From the NCBI GenBank assembly GCA_944332185.1, contig CALVJJ010000001.1:64422-128421 (forward strand): 64,000 bases of DNA. The letters run 5' to 3'. Each line of letters starts with the position of its first letter. The first letter of the stretch is position 1. Below are positions 19,807 through 28,997 of this stretch, one piece after another. This DNA comes from an uncultured Clostridia bacterium (lineage in GTDB: Bacteria > Bacillota > Clostridia > Christensenellales > UBA1242). The notes beneath the pieces are model-generated. The model made no database searches. It was given only the letters and a program-made list of their open reading frames with translations, and had not been told where the DNA came from. The position numbers and the translations under genes are program-made.

Positions 19807-19835
19807 TTTACAAATACTTGATCTCATGCTATACT
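19807..19835 (+). promoter_or_regulatory. Promoter of the 333-residue protein gene, followed by a structured leader
   Basis: TTTACA (19807-19812), 17 bases, TATACT (19830-19835). The predicted leader of about 85 bases holds two small inverted repeats: ATTGGTA/TACCAAT at 19856-19881 and TATCTTT/AAAGATA at about 19882-19903, so translation or transcription may be modulated there. Confidence 0.6.
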
Positions 19836-19928
19836 AAACAAAAATAAAAAGTATTATTGGTAGCCATTGTGCCATACCAATTATCTTTTACCCCATAAAG
19901 ATAGCACCATAAAAAAGGAGTACTACAG

Positions 19929-20930
19929 ATGAAATATTGTGATTTTAAAGAAATTGATCGAATCAAACAATTTTGTGAACAAAATCCTTACCTTTACACC
20001 ATTATTGATCCAGCCAGTGCACCTGATCAAAAAGAATGTGGACCATTTGATCTATCTCAACTGTACCACAACAAAATCCAGGGCAACTTGGACAAAGTAG
20101 ATGATGCAATGATCAATGATTGTTCTGCTTTTTGTCAACAGTCACTCATGAGAGATCTCCAATCCATGCCAACACTTCTAGAAGAAAACAAGCAATCTAG
20201 ATATATTCTAGATACAGACAGTGATTTTATCATAGACTATCAAGATGGAAAACCTGTATACTTTAATGAATTACGATTTTGTTACATGGGTGGTGTCGTG
20301 GTAGATATTCAGGCATTGATCAAAGATCTAAGTAATCCAACATATAGCAGATTACAAAAACAATTCATTATCTTCCAATATCATCATTTGTTGCAATTCG
20401 CTTGCACGACCAGTTTTTATACTTATGCCTGTACCAAAATACAAAAATATTTGCAATTACTATACCCTACCGAAGAATGCAATAGAGAACTCAATAATTG
20501 TTTTGGGTATATCTACCAAACACAAGTTGCACCTACTTTTAATTTTTTACAACAATATTTTTTACAATATGATCTATCTGTAGAAAAATTTTTACAAAAC
20601 AAACAACTTTATCATATCAATCGTGTTGTACCTCAGGATTACCAACTAGATCATCTAGAACTTCGGGCACTGTATAAGGCATTGAATTTGATAGACCATA
20701 CAGATACCACAGGTATTGTCAATAACGAAGTACGATTCGATCTACCAAAACAAACAAACGAACAAAAGATCAATAATTTGCTACGTATCTTGCATACTTA
20801 CAATCAAAGAATCAACAAAGCGTACAAAAAGAAAATATCTGTCCCAATGGAACCATACCAATCCATTGAACAAATTAGACAATCTGTGGAAAAAGTGAAA
20901 CAAGAAATGGAAGAATTGACCATGCTATAA
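19929..20930 (+). CDS. Protein of unknown function, 333 residues
   Basis: AGGAG lies eight bases before the ATG and the frame is long, so the gene is real. The product is soluble, with no signal peptide or membrane helix. It is rich in Gln, Tyr and Leu, probably mostly helical (for example KQFIIFQYHHLLQFACTTS and NFLQQYFLQYDLSVEKFL), and contains about nine cysteines. The last 35 residues (EQIRQSVEKVKQEMEELTML) look like a coiled coil. I recognise no family motif. It stands alone between TL5 and the 620-residue protein, inside the surface-protein region, with its own promoter and a bidirectional terminator. A cytosolic chaperone or regulator for the surface system is possible but unsupported. 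Confidence 0.75.
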   Translation: MKYCDFKEIDRIKQFCEQNPYLYTIIDPASAPDQKECGPFDLSQLYHNKIQGNLDKVDDAMINDCSAFCQQSLMRDLQSMPTLLEENKQSRYILDTDSDFIIDYQDGKPVYFNELRFCYMGGVVVDIQALIKDLSNPTYSRLQKQFIIFQYHHLLQFACTTSFYTYACTKIQKYLQLLYPTEECNRELNNCFGYIYQTQVAPTFNFLQQYFLQYDLSVEKFLQNKQLYHINRVVPQDYQLDHLELRALYKALNLIDHTDTTGIVNNEVRFDLPKQTNEQKINNLLRILHTYNQRINKAYKKKISVPMEPYQSIEQIRQSVEKVKQEMEELTML

Positions 20931-21054
20931 AAAGCATACTAGTATACGATACATGATAACAATATGATGGTGGCGATGGTAGGTAACTTACTCAAAATAT
21001 CACAAAATGATATACCATATACCACGATGACAGATGAAAATATCACTTGAGATG

Positions 21055-21083
21055 AAAAAAACCACTTGCAAAAGTGGTTTTTT
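21055..21083. terminator. Bidirectional terminator
   Basis: AAAAAACCACTT and AAGTGGTTTTTT pair around a GCAA loop. T-runs on both strands; it serves the 333-residue protein gene and the convergent 620-residue protein gene. Confidence 0.9.
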
Positions 21084-21180
21084 ATTTGGTTAAAATACAC
21101 GATAGACAATATGTTATGGAAGCATAAAACTTCATATTGATTTTCTACCCTATTTTTTCATACCATACTTTTTTATGATA

Positions 21181-23043
21181 CTACATACTTAAGTCTATAT
21201 TATTTTCTTCTTTTTCTTTTCCTTGATCTACGATTACTTTTGTACTTTGTGTTACACTTTTTTCTATAATTGCAACATGATTTTGTGGTGTAGACGTAGT
21301 TTGATTTGCTTCCTGGTGTAGTTCCATTCTTTGTTTTTCCACCATTTTTCTAGTCATTAAGAGAATCTTTTCCTCTATTGCTTTTTCTTTACTTATATTT
21401 TCTTCATTCTCTCGTGATGGATTTTGTTCCAAATTTTGATCCTTGGTATTTTCTTGAATCGCATTGATAATAATGACAGCATTGTCATCTTCTACAGATC
21501 TTGCTTTTGTAGATGATTTTTTCTCTACCGGCTTTTCTTGTCTTTCTTGGGTATTGGCACTGGCTTTACTTTCATAGATTTGACTGAGTCTATCAAAGAA
21601 TCCTGTAGATACTGTGCTCGTATTGGTTGTTGTTTTGTCTTTTCCCTTTTCTTTTTTCGTGTCTTTCCCAGGCTTTTTACTATCTTTTTTTGCTTCTTTT
21701 TTAGCTTCTTTCTTGGTTTCTTTCTTAGTCTCTTTTGGACTTTCTTTTTGTGTTTCTTTTGTTTTTTCTTTCTTCGTGGTTTGTTTTTTAAGTACATCTT
21801 CTTTGCCACTTACTTGGACTTCAGAACCATAACTAGATCTGTTGGCTAGATCTACTTTTGCTTTCCTTTCTACGATTGTAGCTGTTTTTTCTTTTTTATT
21901 CGCAACGAGTCCACTCACTGATGCTGATAAAAGGACCATTTTTTCTTGATTGGTTAGTTCTTTTTTATCTTTTTGTAGAATATTCTGTTGTCCATCTGCC
22001 ACCAGTTGTGTTCGCAATGCATCTTGTCTAACTTGTTGTTGTACTTTCATATTTTGCAAGGTATCATTTGCTTTTTGAGACAAATACTCTTCCAAATTGA
22101 CCGTTGTATCTTCTGTTTGGTTTTCTGCTTCCTTGATCACATTGACCATTTCAATCAAATTGGTTTTGTCATCTTTGGTGGCTGTTTTGATAATTTTTTC
22201 TTGAGCAGTTGTTTCTAATATTTTTGTTTCTTGTTTAAAATTCTCAAATTCTGTCTTTCTTAAATTCTGGAATTCTTCTATCACCGATTGACTCACTTGT
22301 TCGGAATCTTCAAAGGTAATATCTACTTTTTCAACAGCATTATTGATAATATCCATCATGTCTTTATCTTGGATATCTTCCATCGTTTTGCCTTCCAAAG
22401 TTTTGAGTGTTGCGTAGATCTCCATACCTGTTTCTATTTCATTTAGCACTGCTTCTGTATAGGCACATGGGTGAGATTTTAAGAATTGTAATTGTTTTAC
22501 ACATACTTGATTGCTCAATTTTTTAATCTGCTTGTCTGTAATCATTCTTACGGCAATATTATATTTTACAATTAGATCCATAAGAGCAGTTTTGTCTTCT
22601 TGATAGAGTTTTTTCTCTTCTCCACTATCTTCATCTTTTATATATACATTAAAATCTGCAAAAGCACGCAACAACACATCTTCTTTGTACTCATACGTAC
22701 TGCTACAAATATTCGTGACAAGTTGATTGGTTACCATGCCATCAGCAATCATTACTTCTTCTAGTAATGCAAAATTCACGATCACTGATTGTCCATCATT
22801 GATCAGTTGGTAATTCATGAGAATGGTTAGATCTTTTGCAACATTAGATAGATGACATGACAAATAGATAGTCTCTCCCACCATACTATCCAAATATTTT
22901 TTAGCTTTGATCAGTTCTTCAATCACAGCTGTTGGCAAGATATATTGCCCTTGTTCATTCATGCGACCTAATAAATTGTTGTCGTGAATTTTGACATTCA
23001 TGACAGATACAGTTGCATCATCTTTTGTGATTTCCTCTTGCAT
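21181..23043 (-). CDS. Large cytosolic protein with Lys-rich low-complexity middle, unknown function
   Basis: 620 residues from the ATG at 23043, chosen because AAGGAG lies six bases upstream; the frame is open further but without a ribosome binding site. No signal peptide or membrane helix. About residues 1-190 form a compact mixed alpha/beta domain, residues 190-390 are helical and coiled-coil-like, and residues about 410-475 are a Lys/Glu/Thr repeat (units of KETKKE and KEAKKE type). A charged, probably disordered tail ends in a helix. I do not recognise the family. It is the one large intracellular protein in the surface cluster and is divergent to the 590-residue lipoprotein; a scaffold role is a guess. 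Confidence 0.75.
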   Translation of the reverse strand: MQEEITKDDATVSVMNVKIHDNNLLGRMNEQGQYILPTAVIEELIKAKKYLDSMVGETIYLSCHLSNVAKDLTILMNYQLINDGQSVIVNFALLEEVMIADGMVTNQLVTNICSSTYEYKEDVLLRAFADFNVYIKDEDSGEEKKLYQEDKTALMDLIVKYNIAVRMITDKQIKKLSNQVCVKQLQFLKSHPCAYTEAVLNEIETGMEIYATLKTLEGKTMEDIQDKDMMDIINNAVEKVDITFEDSEQVSQSVIEEFQNLRKTEFENFKQETKILETTAQEKIIKTATKDDKTNLIEMVNVIKEAENQTEDTTVNLEEYLSQKANDTLQNMKVQQQVRQDALRTQLVADGQQNILQKDKKELTNQEKMVLLSASVSGLVANKKEKTATIVERKAKVDLANRSSYGSEVQVSGKEDVLKKQTTKKEKTKETQKESPKETKKETKKEAKKEAKKDSKKPGKDTKKEKGKDKTTTNTSTVSTGFFDRLSQIYESKASANTQERQEKPVEKKSSTKARSVEDDNAVIIINAIQENTKDQNLEQNPSRENEENISKEKAIEEKILLMTRKMVEKQRMELHQEANQTTSTPQNHVAIIEKSVTQSTKVIVDQGKEKEENNIDLSM

Positions 23044-23101
23044 AAGAAACTCCTTACTATGATATCCACAACATGATATCTTTCTTATCATTCTTATGTA
23101 T

Positions 23102-23130
23102 AGTATACCACAATCCTTACTATTCTACAA
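23102..23130 (-). promoter_or_regulatory. Promoter of the 620-residue protein gene
   Basis: On the minus strand TTGTAG (23130-23125), 17 bases, TATACT (23107-23102), about 60 bases before the start codon. The remaining sequence up to 23300 in this 358-base divergent gap holds no gene. Confidence 0.6.
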
Positions 23131-23313
23131 GTATCTACTATTGGATTTTCCTTTTTTATCATCTTAAAAAAGACCATATCATACCCCTTATCACAAAACT
23201 TTTTTTTTATTGGTTTAAAAAGTCATACTGCTAAAACATCAACAAAACCTATATTTTTGTGTACTTTTTGTCAGTTTATCATCTTTGTCCACAAAAAACT
23301 TACTTGTGAAGTA

Positions 23314-23342
23314 TTGCCAAGTAGAAAATATTTGAGTATAAT
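23314..23342 (+). promoter_or_regulatory. Promoter of the 590-residue lipoprotein gene
   Basis: TTGCCA (23314-23319), 17 bases, TATAAT (23337-23342). Start codon follows about 60 bases downstream with AGGAG before it. Confidence 0.72.
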
Positions 23343-23401
23343 ATAGTCAATAAAAGAATACTTCTACTTTTCTTTTATGAGACAAAAAAGGAGAAACAAA
23401 G

Positions 23402-25174
23402 ATGAATATAAAGAAATCTTTATTGGTTTTGTTGCTCTGCGGAGGATTTTTCATTAGTTCTATGGGATTGACGGCATGTAGTCCATCAGCTCCAACTACA
23501 GCAACAGCAACAAAACCAAACGGTGGAGATTTACCTGATCCACCAAAACCAGATCCAGATCCAGATCCAACACCTGATCCTGATCCAGATCCAACACCTG
23601 TATACGAATGGCGCTATGCAGACATCTTACAACCTACCATTATCGTGGGTGGTATTAGCGACACCGTATTAGATAAAAATGTACAAAAACCTTTCATAGA
23701 TATTGTTGATCGACAAATTGATATGCTTGCTGAAGAACTTGTATCTCGTATAGAATACATCTATGGTACGAACAATATCAACACCACACACAATATCAAA
23801 GATACCACTGATGGTAGCCTATTCTCTAGTTATTCTAGTATGAACATCTTCTCTGATACAATTACCGCAAATATGTCTGTGTACAATTACAAAGATGAAT
23901 ATGTAATGAGCGACGGTACCATTATGCTAGATAGTAATGGAGAAAAAGTGCTTTTTGATAGTACAAAACATAGTTATTATGTACAAGAAGATGGTGTAAA
24001 ATATGCAGCAGTGACATCACTGAATGTTGGTGGACTCTTTACAAGTGCTACAGCTTTTCAATACACCATGCAACAGATCGGTCGTCCAGCTTTTGATATG
24101 TCTTATCCTGATGGATACGAACTTGATAGTATCCTTACCTTATCTGGAGCCATCTACGGCACCCCAACATGGAAAAGAGAAACAATATCACTTTCTCAAG
24201 ATTATTATGAATACACTTACAATCAAAATGAATTCACTACCCCTTGGAATTGGGCTAATGATTTTGCCAATGGTACTATCAAAGATAAAGTAAAACACTA
24301 TCTTGCCTATATCATAGCCAACGATATTACAGATTATCAAGATCTACCAAATGAAAGTGTGATCTTATCTAGTGACTATGATACTTTACTTACCAATATT
24401 GGTGAAGTAAATAATTATATATCTACTTACCAAGATTTGATCTTTGATACCCTTACAAAACGTATGATTGGCACTGCCTATGAAGGAGATAGTCAGGCTG
24501 GACAAGATGGTGCTACCATTGCTTTAGCCATTGATCTAGCGATTAGAAAAATGGATCCAAATGTTGCTCAAACATTTTTCTACAATGGGAATTATCGTTC
24601 TTTATATGATGATTCTACTACTGAAGGTATCCTTAATATGATCAATGAAAAAAGCACTATGAATATTTATATTATACAATATGATCATGCTCGCAATTAC
24701 AAAGCATACGACGTGATTTTGAAAGGGATTTTAAGACAAATAGCCCAAGTAGATGATTACCAATCTTGTCTTCCTGTATCCTATGCTACCCAGTCTCTAT
24801 CACAAACACAAGTCTCTTCGGCTTATAAAGATACTACAGATGTCTATTTCTTCTTCAAACAATCTGTCAACTTAAATAGTTATAAAATAGCCCTTGGAGT
24901 ACCTTACGATACAGACATAAAACTCACAGATAAGAATGGCAATACGGTAAACTACACTAAAGAAAAAGATGATCAAAATCATCTTGTCATTACCATCAAG
25001 ACAACGGTCAATGGGACATCTAGTATTCCTACCAATCTAAAAAATATTCAAGGATATGGTGCGACATCTACTATACAACAACTTTTAGAGAATACCAATT
25101 ATCTATGTATTCATTTTGATACAGTAGAAAGTTTTACTTTATACCCTATGGTCTTAACACAAGTCAATGCATAG
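23402..25174 (+). CDS. Surface lipoprotein, paralogue of the 25249-27459 product
   Basis: 590 residues. Lipobox LTAC at Cys26, then a Pro-Asp repeat linker (about residues 43-66) that would lift the rest away from the membrane. The body starts with DILQPTIIVGG and contains IVDRQIDMLAEELVSRIEYIYGT, which can be aligned by eye with the same region of the neighbouring lipoprotein (IVDRQITAMAEDIASRL, then YGT). A second matching block is KVKHYLAYIIAND against VLKKYIASIIASN. No enzyme motif is visible. Both proteins have Tyr/Asp/Thr-rich beta-type sequence. Probably an extracellular structural or accessory component; family unknown. Confidence 0.8.
   Translation: MNIKKSLLVLLLCGGFFISSMGLTACSPSAPTTATATKPNGGDLPDPPKPDPDPDPTPDPDPDPTPVYEWRYADILQPTIIVGGISDTVLDKNVQKPFIDIVDRQIDMLAEELVSRIEYIYGTNNINTTHNIKDTTDGSLFSSYSSMNIFSDTITANMSVYNYKDEYVMSDGTIMLDSNGEKVLFDSTKHSYYVQEDGVKYAAVTSLNVGGLFTSATAFQYTMQQIGRPAFDMSYPDGYELDSILTLSGAIYGTPTWKRETISLSQDYYEYTYNQNEFTTPWNWANDFANGTIKDKVKHYLAYIIANDITDYQDLPNESVILSSDYDTLLTNIGEVNNYISTYQDLIFDTLTKRMIGTAYEGDSQAGQDGATIALAIDLAIRKMDPNVAQTFFYNGNYRSLYDDSTTEGILNMINEKSTMNIYIIQYDHARNYKAYDVILKGILRQIAQVDDYQSCLPVSYATQSLSQTQVSSAYKDTTDVYFFFKQSVNLNSYKIALGVPYDTDIKLTDKNGNTVNYTKEKDDQNHLVITIKTTVNGTSSIPTNLKNIQGYGATSTIQQLLENTNYLCIHFDTVESFTLYPMVLTQVNA
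23549..23600 (+). repeat. Short tandem repeat coding a Pro-Asp linker
   Basis: GATCCA-type hexamers and a 24-base unit (ccagatccagatccaacacctgat-like, imperfect) are repeated, encoding the PDPDPDPTP linker of the lipoprotein. Such repeats can vary in copy number between strains, changing linker length without a frameshift because the unit is a multiple of three. Confidence 0.7.
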
Positions 25175-25190
25175 CAAATAAGGCACAATA

Positions 25191-25227
25191 AAAAATACCA
25201 CAGTTATATACTTGTGGTATTTTTTTA
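25191..25227. terminator. Bidirectional terminator between the two lipoprotein genes
   Basis: ATACCACA and TGTGGTAT pair, flanked by five As and seven Ts. T-runs on both strands serve the convergent paralogous genes. Confidence 0.88.
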
Positions 25228-25248
25228 GGTTTATCATCGTGATATTCT

Positions 25249-27459
25249 TTAAGCATTCAGTACTTGAATACTAAATCCGAATGGAATATTCTCTTCTAAT
25301 GGTTGTCCCTCCAGATCAAATACTTCAAAACTGATTTGAATATAATTGACAGCATTCAAGATCGTGTCTATACTATCTTCTGTTCTAGATAGTACCCAAT
25401 CATTGTCCGCAATGGTAGAATTGGCTGTCGCATCATAGATACCAGCACTGGCAATACTACCTTTATGCAGTTCTAATTCAAATCCCGCATAGTCTTGTCC
25501 CATATCGGTGATATATTGATCATCAGTTTTGACGATGTATTGTCCTGTGGTACGATCTCCTCCAACAAAGTCACTATCACTTGCTGTCAGTTCGCTAATC
25601 GTATAGTCTTCCATTGTCAAAGTCGTTATTTCTTGCTCACTTGTTGTCCCACTGCAAATAGTAATAATAGGACGAACAGCGAATGCTTGGGATACATTCC
25701 CAAAGAAAAACCATATATTATAATCTTGTGTCAAGTCCACAGCTTCTTTGGCAAAGAATAGGACACTTTTATACTCTTTGGCAGGTAAGATCTCCATATC
25801 TTCGCCCGCAAAATCATCTTGACTATCATAGACCGTCACGGCACTTTTGCTGCTGACATACCATCTACTCTTTGTTTCACTCTCCATAGCATAAGTATGA
25901 TTGGCACCACTTCTTACCATGCTTGGTATTAGCAATTCATATCCTTGATAATTCCTGGCTTGGAGATATTGTGTAAGAAAATTCCATAGATCATCTGTAT
26001 AAGGATTGTTTGCTACGCGATCAGCATACACACTATCCATAATTTCTACCATTTCTGTTATATAAGTTGTATTTTGAATGGTGTAAATAAATGTTGGAGC
26101 ATTTTTTGTTTCATGATAATAATAATCCGGCAAACTAATGATTTGTGTTGTAACCATCTCATACAAATCATCAGATAATTGTTGTAGATATGTACCATAT
26201 TTTACATCATTGTTCCAAAGTGTAGGACCAATGACATTTTCTTTGATCACGTTTAGGATATCTTCATAGTATAGATCGATCCAATTAGCAGTATAATTGA
26301 TCGAGTCAATGGTTCTGTCATAGGCTGTATCACTTGCACTACTATAGACATCAAGATCTAGGTATACCTCTTCATCACCATTGGAAGCAATGATACTTGC
26401 AATATATTTTTTTAGGACTGTAGTAAGTATATTTTGATCAATAGTGGTAGGATAGTCTTGTACGATCTGCCATGCATCTTGACTAATAGTTATGATTTTA
26501 TCTTTTTCATTAGTTTTGGTTGGAATAGATCCAAAGGAAAATTCCAAAAGATAATAATCATCAAGAGTCACATCTTCGTCCCCTACGGGCTCACTTGTTC
26601 CATTATCATAGTATTTAGCAAGCACAGACCAACGATTACCACCTTCTATACTATTAGAAAAGTTGAGCACATTAGCTAGACTATATACATAATCATTATC
26701 TTCTTGATCAATATCCTGATGAATAATGGTTCCTTTTTGTCCATCAGACATGACTTCATTCATGGTATAGAGCAAATTACTAAGGTTATTAAACAAACTT
26801 GCTTGGTTGTTTTGTAATATGACACCATAATACTCTGATGGGGTCACATTGTTTTGTGCAACATAGTAATGATTATACTTTTCATAAGCACCTACAGTAT
26901 TGGTCACAGAATTGCTTAATACATTGCCTTTTTCATCTAGTGTCACATCTAGGTAAGCTGTCTGCAATCCACTTGTATCAATAGGCTCTTGTGGATTATT
27001 AGTTGCATAGACTGAATATGGACTTCCATCATTCAAAGGGATAGCAATAGATACTGGTTGTCTTACATCATTCGTATCAGTTGTTGACTGCATGACTTGG
27101 TTAACAACAAGATTCTTGACAGTTTCTGTTAAGAATACCCCACCATTCAATTTGTCTCCAATTGAGATATCTTGTCCATGTGTCGTTCCATAGACTGACC
27201 ACAATCTTGACGCAATATCTTCTGCCATAGCTGTAATCTGTCTATCTACGATCTGCCTATAAGTATATTGTTGTCCATTATAGTCCGTAAACAACGTATC
27301 TGGATTGGTATATTCGACAAGTGCTACTTTTCCAAAAGTGGTAGATATATCCGTTGTTGTACCATCATTATTCGTGAAAGATCCCGAACAAGCAGTCAAT
27401 CCTAGCACACTTACTAACCCACAAGAAAGTAAAATATTCCTCCACCATTTTCTTTTCAT
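25249..27459 (-). CDS. Large surface lipoprotein, paralogue of the 23402-25174 product
   Basis: 736 residues from the ATG at 27459, which has GGAGG six bases upstream. Lipobox LTAC at Cys24. The conserved block IVDRQITAMAEDIASRLWSVYGT lies near residue 70, as in the neighbour. It is about 150 residues longer than its paralogue, mostly from extra beta-rich sequence in the middle and C-terminal parts. It follows TL6 by 14 bases and is the last gene of a unit that starts with TL7 and may include TL8, which ties this lipoprotein family to the TasA-like proteins. Function unknown. Confidence 0.8.
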   Translation of the reverse strand: MKRKWWRNILLSCGLVSVLGLTACSGSFTNNDGTTTDISTTFGKVALVEYTNPDTLFTDYNGQQYTYRQIVDRQITAMAEDIASRLWSVYGTTHGQDISIGDKLNGGVFLTETVKNLVVNQVMQSTTDTNDVRQPVSIAIPLNDGSPYSVYATNNPQEPIDTSGLQTAYLDVTLDEKGNVLSNSVTNTVGAYEKYNHYYVAQNNVTPSEYYGVILQNNQASLFNNLSNLLYTMNEVMSDGQKGTIIHQDIDQEDNDYVYSLANVLNFSNSIEGGNRWSVLAKYYDNGTSEPVGDEDVTLDDYYLLEFSFGSIPTKTNEKDKIITISQDAWQIVQDYPTTIDQNILTTVLKKYIASIIASNGDEEVYLDLDVYSSASDTAYDRTIDSINYTANWIDLYYEDILNVIKENVIGPTLWNNDVKYGTYLQQLSDDLYEMVTTQIISLPDYYYHETKNAPTFIYTIQNTTYITEMVEIMDSVYADRVANNPYTDDLWNFLTQYLQARNYQGYELLIPSMVRSGANHTYAMESETKSRWYVSSKSAVTVYDSQDDFAGEDMEILPAKEYKSVLFFAKEAVDLTQDYNIWFFFGNVSQAFAVRPIITICSGTTSEQEITTLTMEDYTISELTASDSDFVGGDRTTGQYIVKTDDQYITDMGQDYAGFELELHKGSIASAGIYDATANSTIADNDWVLSRTEDSIDTILNAVNYIQISFEVFDLEGQPLEENIPFGFSIQVLNA

Positions 27460-27473
27460 ATTTTTCCTCCTTT

Positions 27474-28163
27474 TTAAGCCCACCATGGATTACCATTATT
27501 GCCAGTCAAAATGGTTTGTGCATCAATATTATTAGATTGTATAGCTTCTACAACGAATTTCATATCCAAAGTTTTGCTAGCAAGTTCATTGGTGACCGCT
27601 TTGTCAATAACAAGTGTCCCATCAACTAAAAAATCGATCACTTGATTGTTTTTGACAGCCATTGGCAAATCAGTTGTTTGCTCCATGAGTACCCACCAAT
27701 CTTCACTTGTACCAAGATCATTGGTAAAAGTTAATTTTTCCCAATAATAGGTATGGTCTCCATTCCCATTAGGATCTTGACCCAGATAAATTTTGTCTTG
27801 CATGGTTACTAAAATACCATCAATATAAATATTTTCAATTTCAAACTTTGCTCGTACATAAGCCACGGTATCAGTATCTGTACTTCCTTCTCTTGTCACA
27901 TACGTACGAAGAGTAAGTCCTGTAATAACTGATCCCGGTTGTACTTTAGCTGGTTCTATAGGTGCCACACCACTGATAGATTGTCCATTCATATCAAAAG
28001 AATTGGATACCACAATAGGTTTTCCAAAACTAATAGATCCACTAATAGATTTTTGTTGTACCATAATAGCCAGTGTTGCTCCAACGAACAAAATAGCGAC
28101 CAAAAAAACGGTTAGGCTAATAATCAAAATCTTATATTTAGGCAAAGGTCTATTTTGTTCCAT
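27474..28163 (-). CDS. TL6: putative SipW-dependent TasA-like protein
   Basis: 229 residues from the ATG at 28163 with GGAG upstream. One hydrophobic segment (about 13-35) ends VGATLAIMVQQKSISGSISFG; the usual aromatic pair after LA is replaced by IM, so cleavage by the SipW enzyme is less certain. The outer domain keeps the family order: VQPGSVITGLTLRTYV, VAYVRAKFEIEN, DHTYYWEKLTF, DMKFVVEAIQSNNID and a tryptophan pair at the very end (NPWWA). It lies between TL7 (50-base gap) and the 736-residue lipoprotein on one strand. Confidence 0.7.
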   Translation of the reverse strand: MEQNRPLPKYKILIISLTVFLVAILFVGATLAIMVQQKSISGSISFGKPIVVSNSFDMNGQSISGVAPIEPAKVQPGSVITGLTLRTYVTREGSTDTDTVAYVRAKFEIENIYIDGILVTMQDKIYLGQDPNGNGDHTYYWEKLTFTNDLGTSEDWWVLMEQTTDLPMAVKNNQVIDFLVDGTLVIDKAVTNELASKTLDMKFVVEAIQSNNIDAQTILTGNNGNPWWA

Positions 28164-28213
28164 ATTTTCTCCATTTTTATTTAGTATGTGTATATTTTTG
28201 ATAGATATGTTGG

Positions 28214-28840
28214 TTATGCTCCATATCCCAAATCTTGCATAGCTTGTACCCAATTACTTGGCAAATTTTCTTCTCCCCAAAGTTCCAGACAAGCTGTCCA
28301 ATTATCTTGTACTGCTTCAGCTTCGATATGAATAGATACAGCATCAATCTTGCTTCCTGTTGTGTCCACCACTTCCCCGTTGATAGAACCTGTCGAATAG
28401 GAAGTAATGAGTGTGCTTTCTTCATTCACATCTAATGCTCCTACATAGTAATAATAGGTGCCATCTGCAGTGTCTTGTGCAATCCAAGATAATGTATCTC
28501 CATTATAATAGGCAATATTTGGCATAATAAAAGAAGAACTAGTGCTTACTTTGACTCTAACAAACATAGCTATATGATCGAATACATTCGTATTGACAAT
28601 TTTTGTAGTACCACTATAGGTATTATTAGGCACAAGTGGCACTTTTGGATCTGGATAGGTAGACTCTACTTGTACCACTACTTGTCCCATGACCACTTCT
28701 TCTTCCCCACTATCTTTTCCTGCAAACCATGATAGTGTACTATAGATAAAGGATACCAACAAAGAAACACAAACTATGACTAATAAAGTTTGCAACAAAA
28801 TATTAGTTGGTTCTTTTTCTGCAACAATATGTCTTTTCAT
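28214..28840 (-). CDS. TL7: putative SipW-dependent TasA-like protein
   Basis: 208 residues; AGGAGG precedes the ATG. The hydrophobic segment ends FIYSTLSWFAGKDSGEEEV, an acceptable SipW-type signal. The mature domain shows NNTYSGTTKIVNTNVFDHIAMFVRVKV-like sequence, DGTYYYYVGALDVNEES, IHIEAEAVQDNW and LPSNWVQAM. Downstream genes TL6 and the 736-residue lipoprotein follow at short distances; TL8 is 157 bases upstream with no clear terminator between. Confidence 0.7.
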   Translation of the reverse strand: MKRHIVAEKEPTNILLQTLLVIVCVSLLVSFIYSTLSWFAGKDSGEEEVVMGQVVVQVESTYPDPKVPLVPNNTYSGTTKIVNTNVFDHIAMFVRVKVSTSSSFIMPNIAYYNGDTLSWIAQDTADGTYYYYVGALDVNEESTLITSYSTGSINGEVVDTTGSKIDAVSIHIEAEAVQDNWTACLELWGEENLPSNWVQAMQDLGYGA

Positions 28841-28997
28841 GGTATCCTCCTTTTACAATTTTTACGATAAAACTTTTAGTTTTTAACTTTTTTCTTCTTA
28901 ACCATCTAGAATAAGTGTTATTAAGATACATAAATCTTATATATTATATAAATATAATTTCATATTCTATTTACTAGTTGTCTATAAATTACTCTAA

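Noticed and set aside
20964-21050. Short frame MMVAMVGNLLKISQNDIP with ATG at 20964
   Set aside because: No ribosome binding site before the ATG and only about 28 codons; better explained by chance between a gene end and a terminator.
21660-21790. Long plus-strand frames opposite the lysine-rich region as real genes
   Set aside because: They are the mirror of the Lys/Glu repeat (giving Phe/Ser-rich nonsense) and have no ribosome binding sites.
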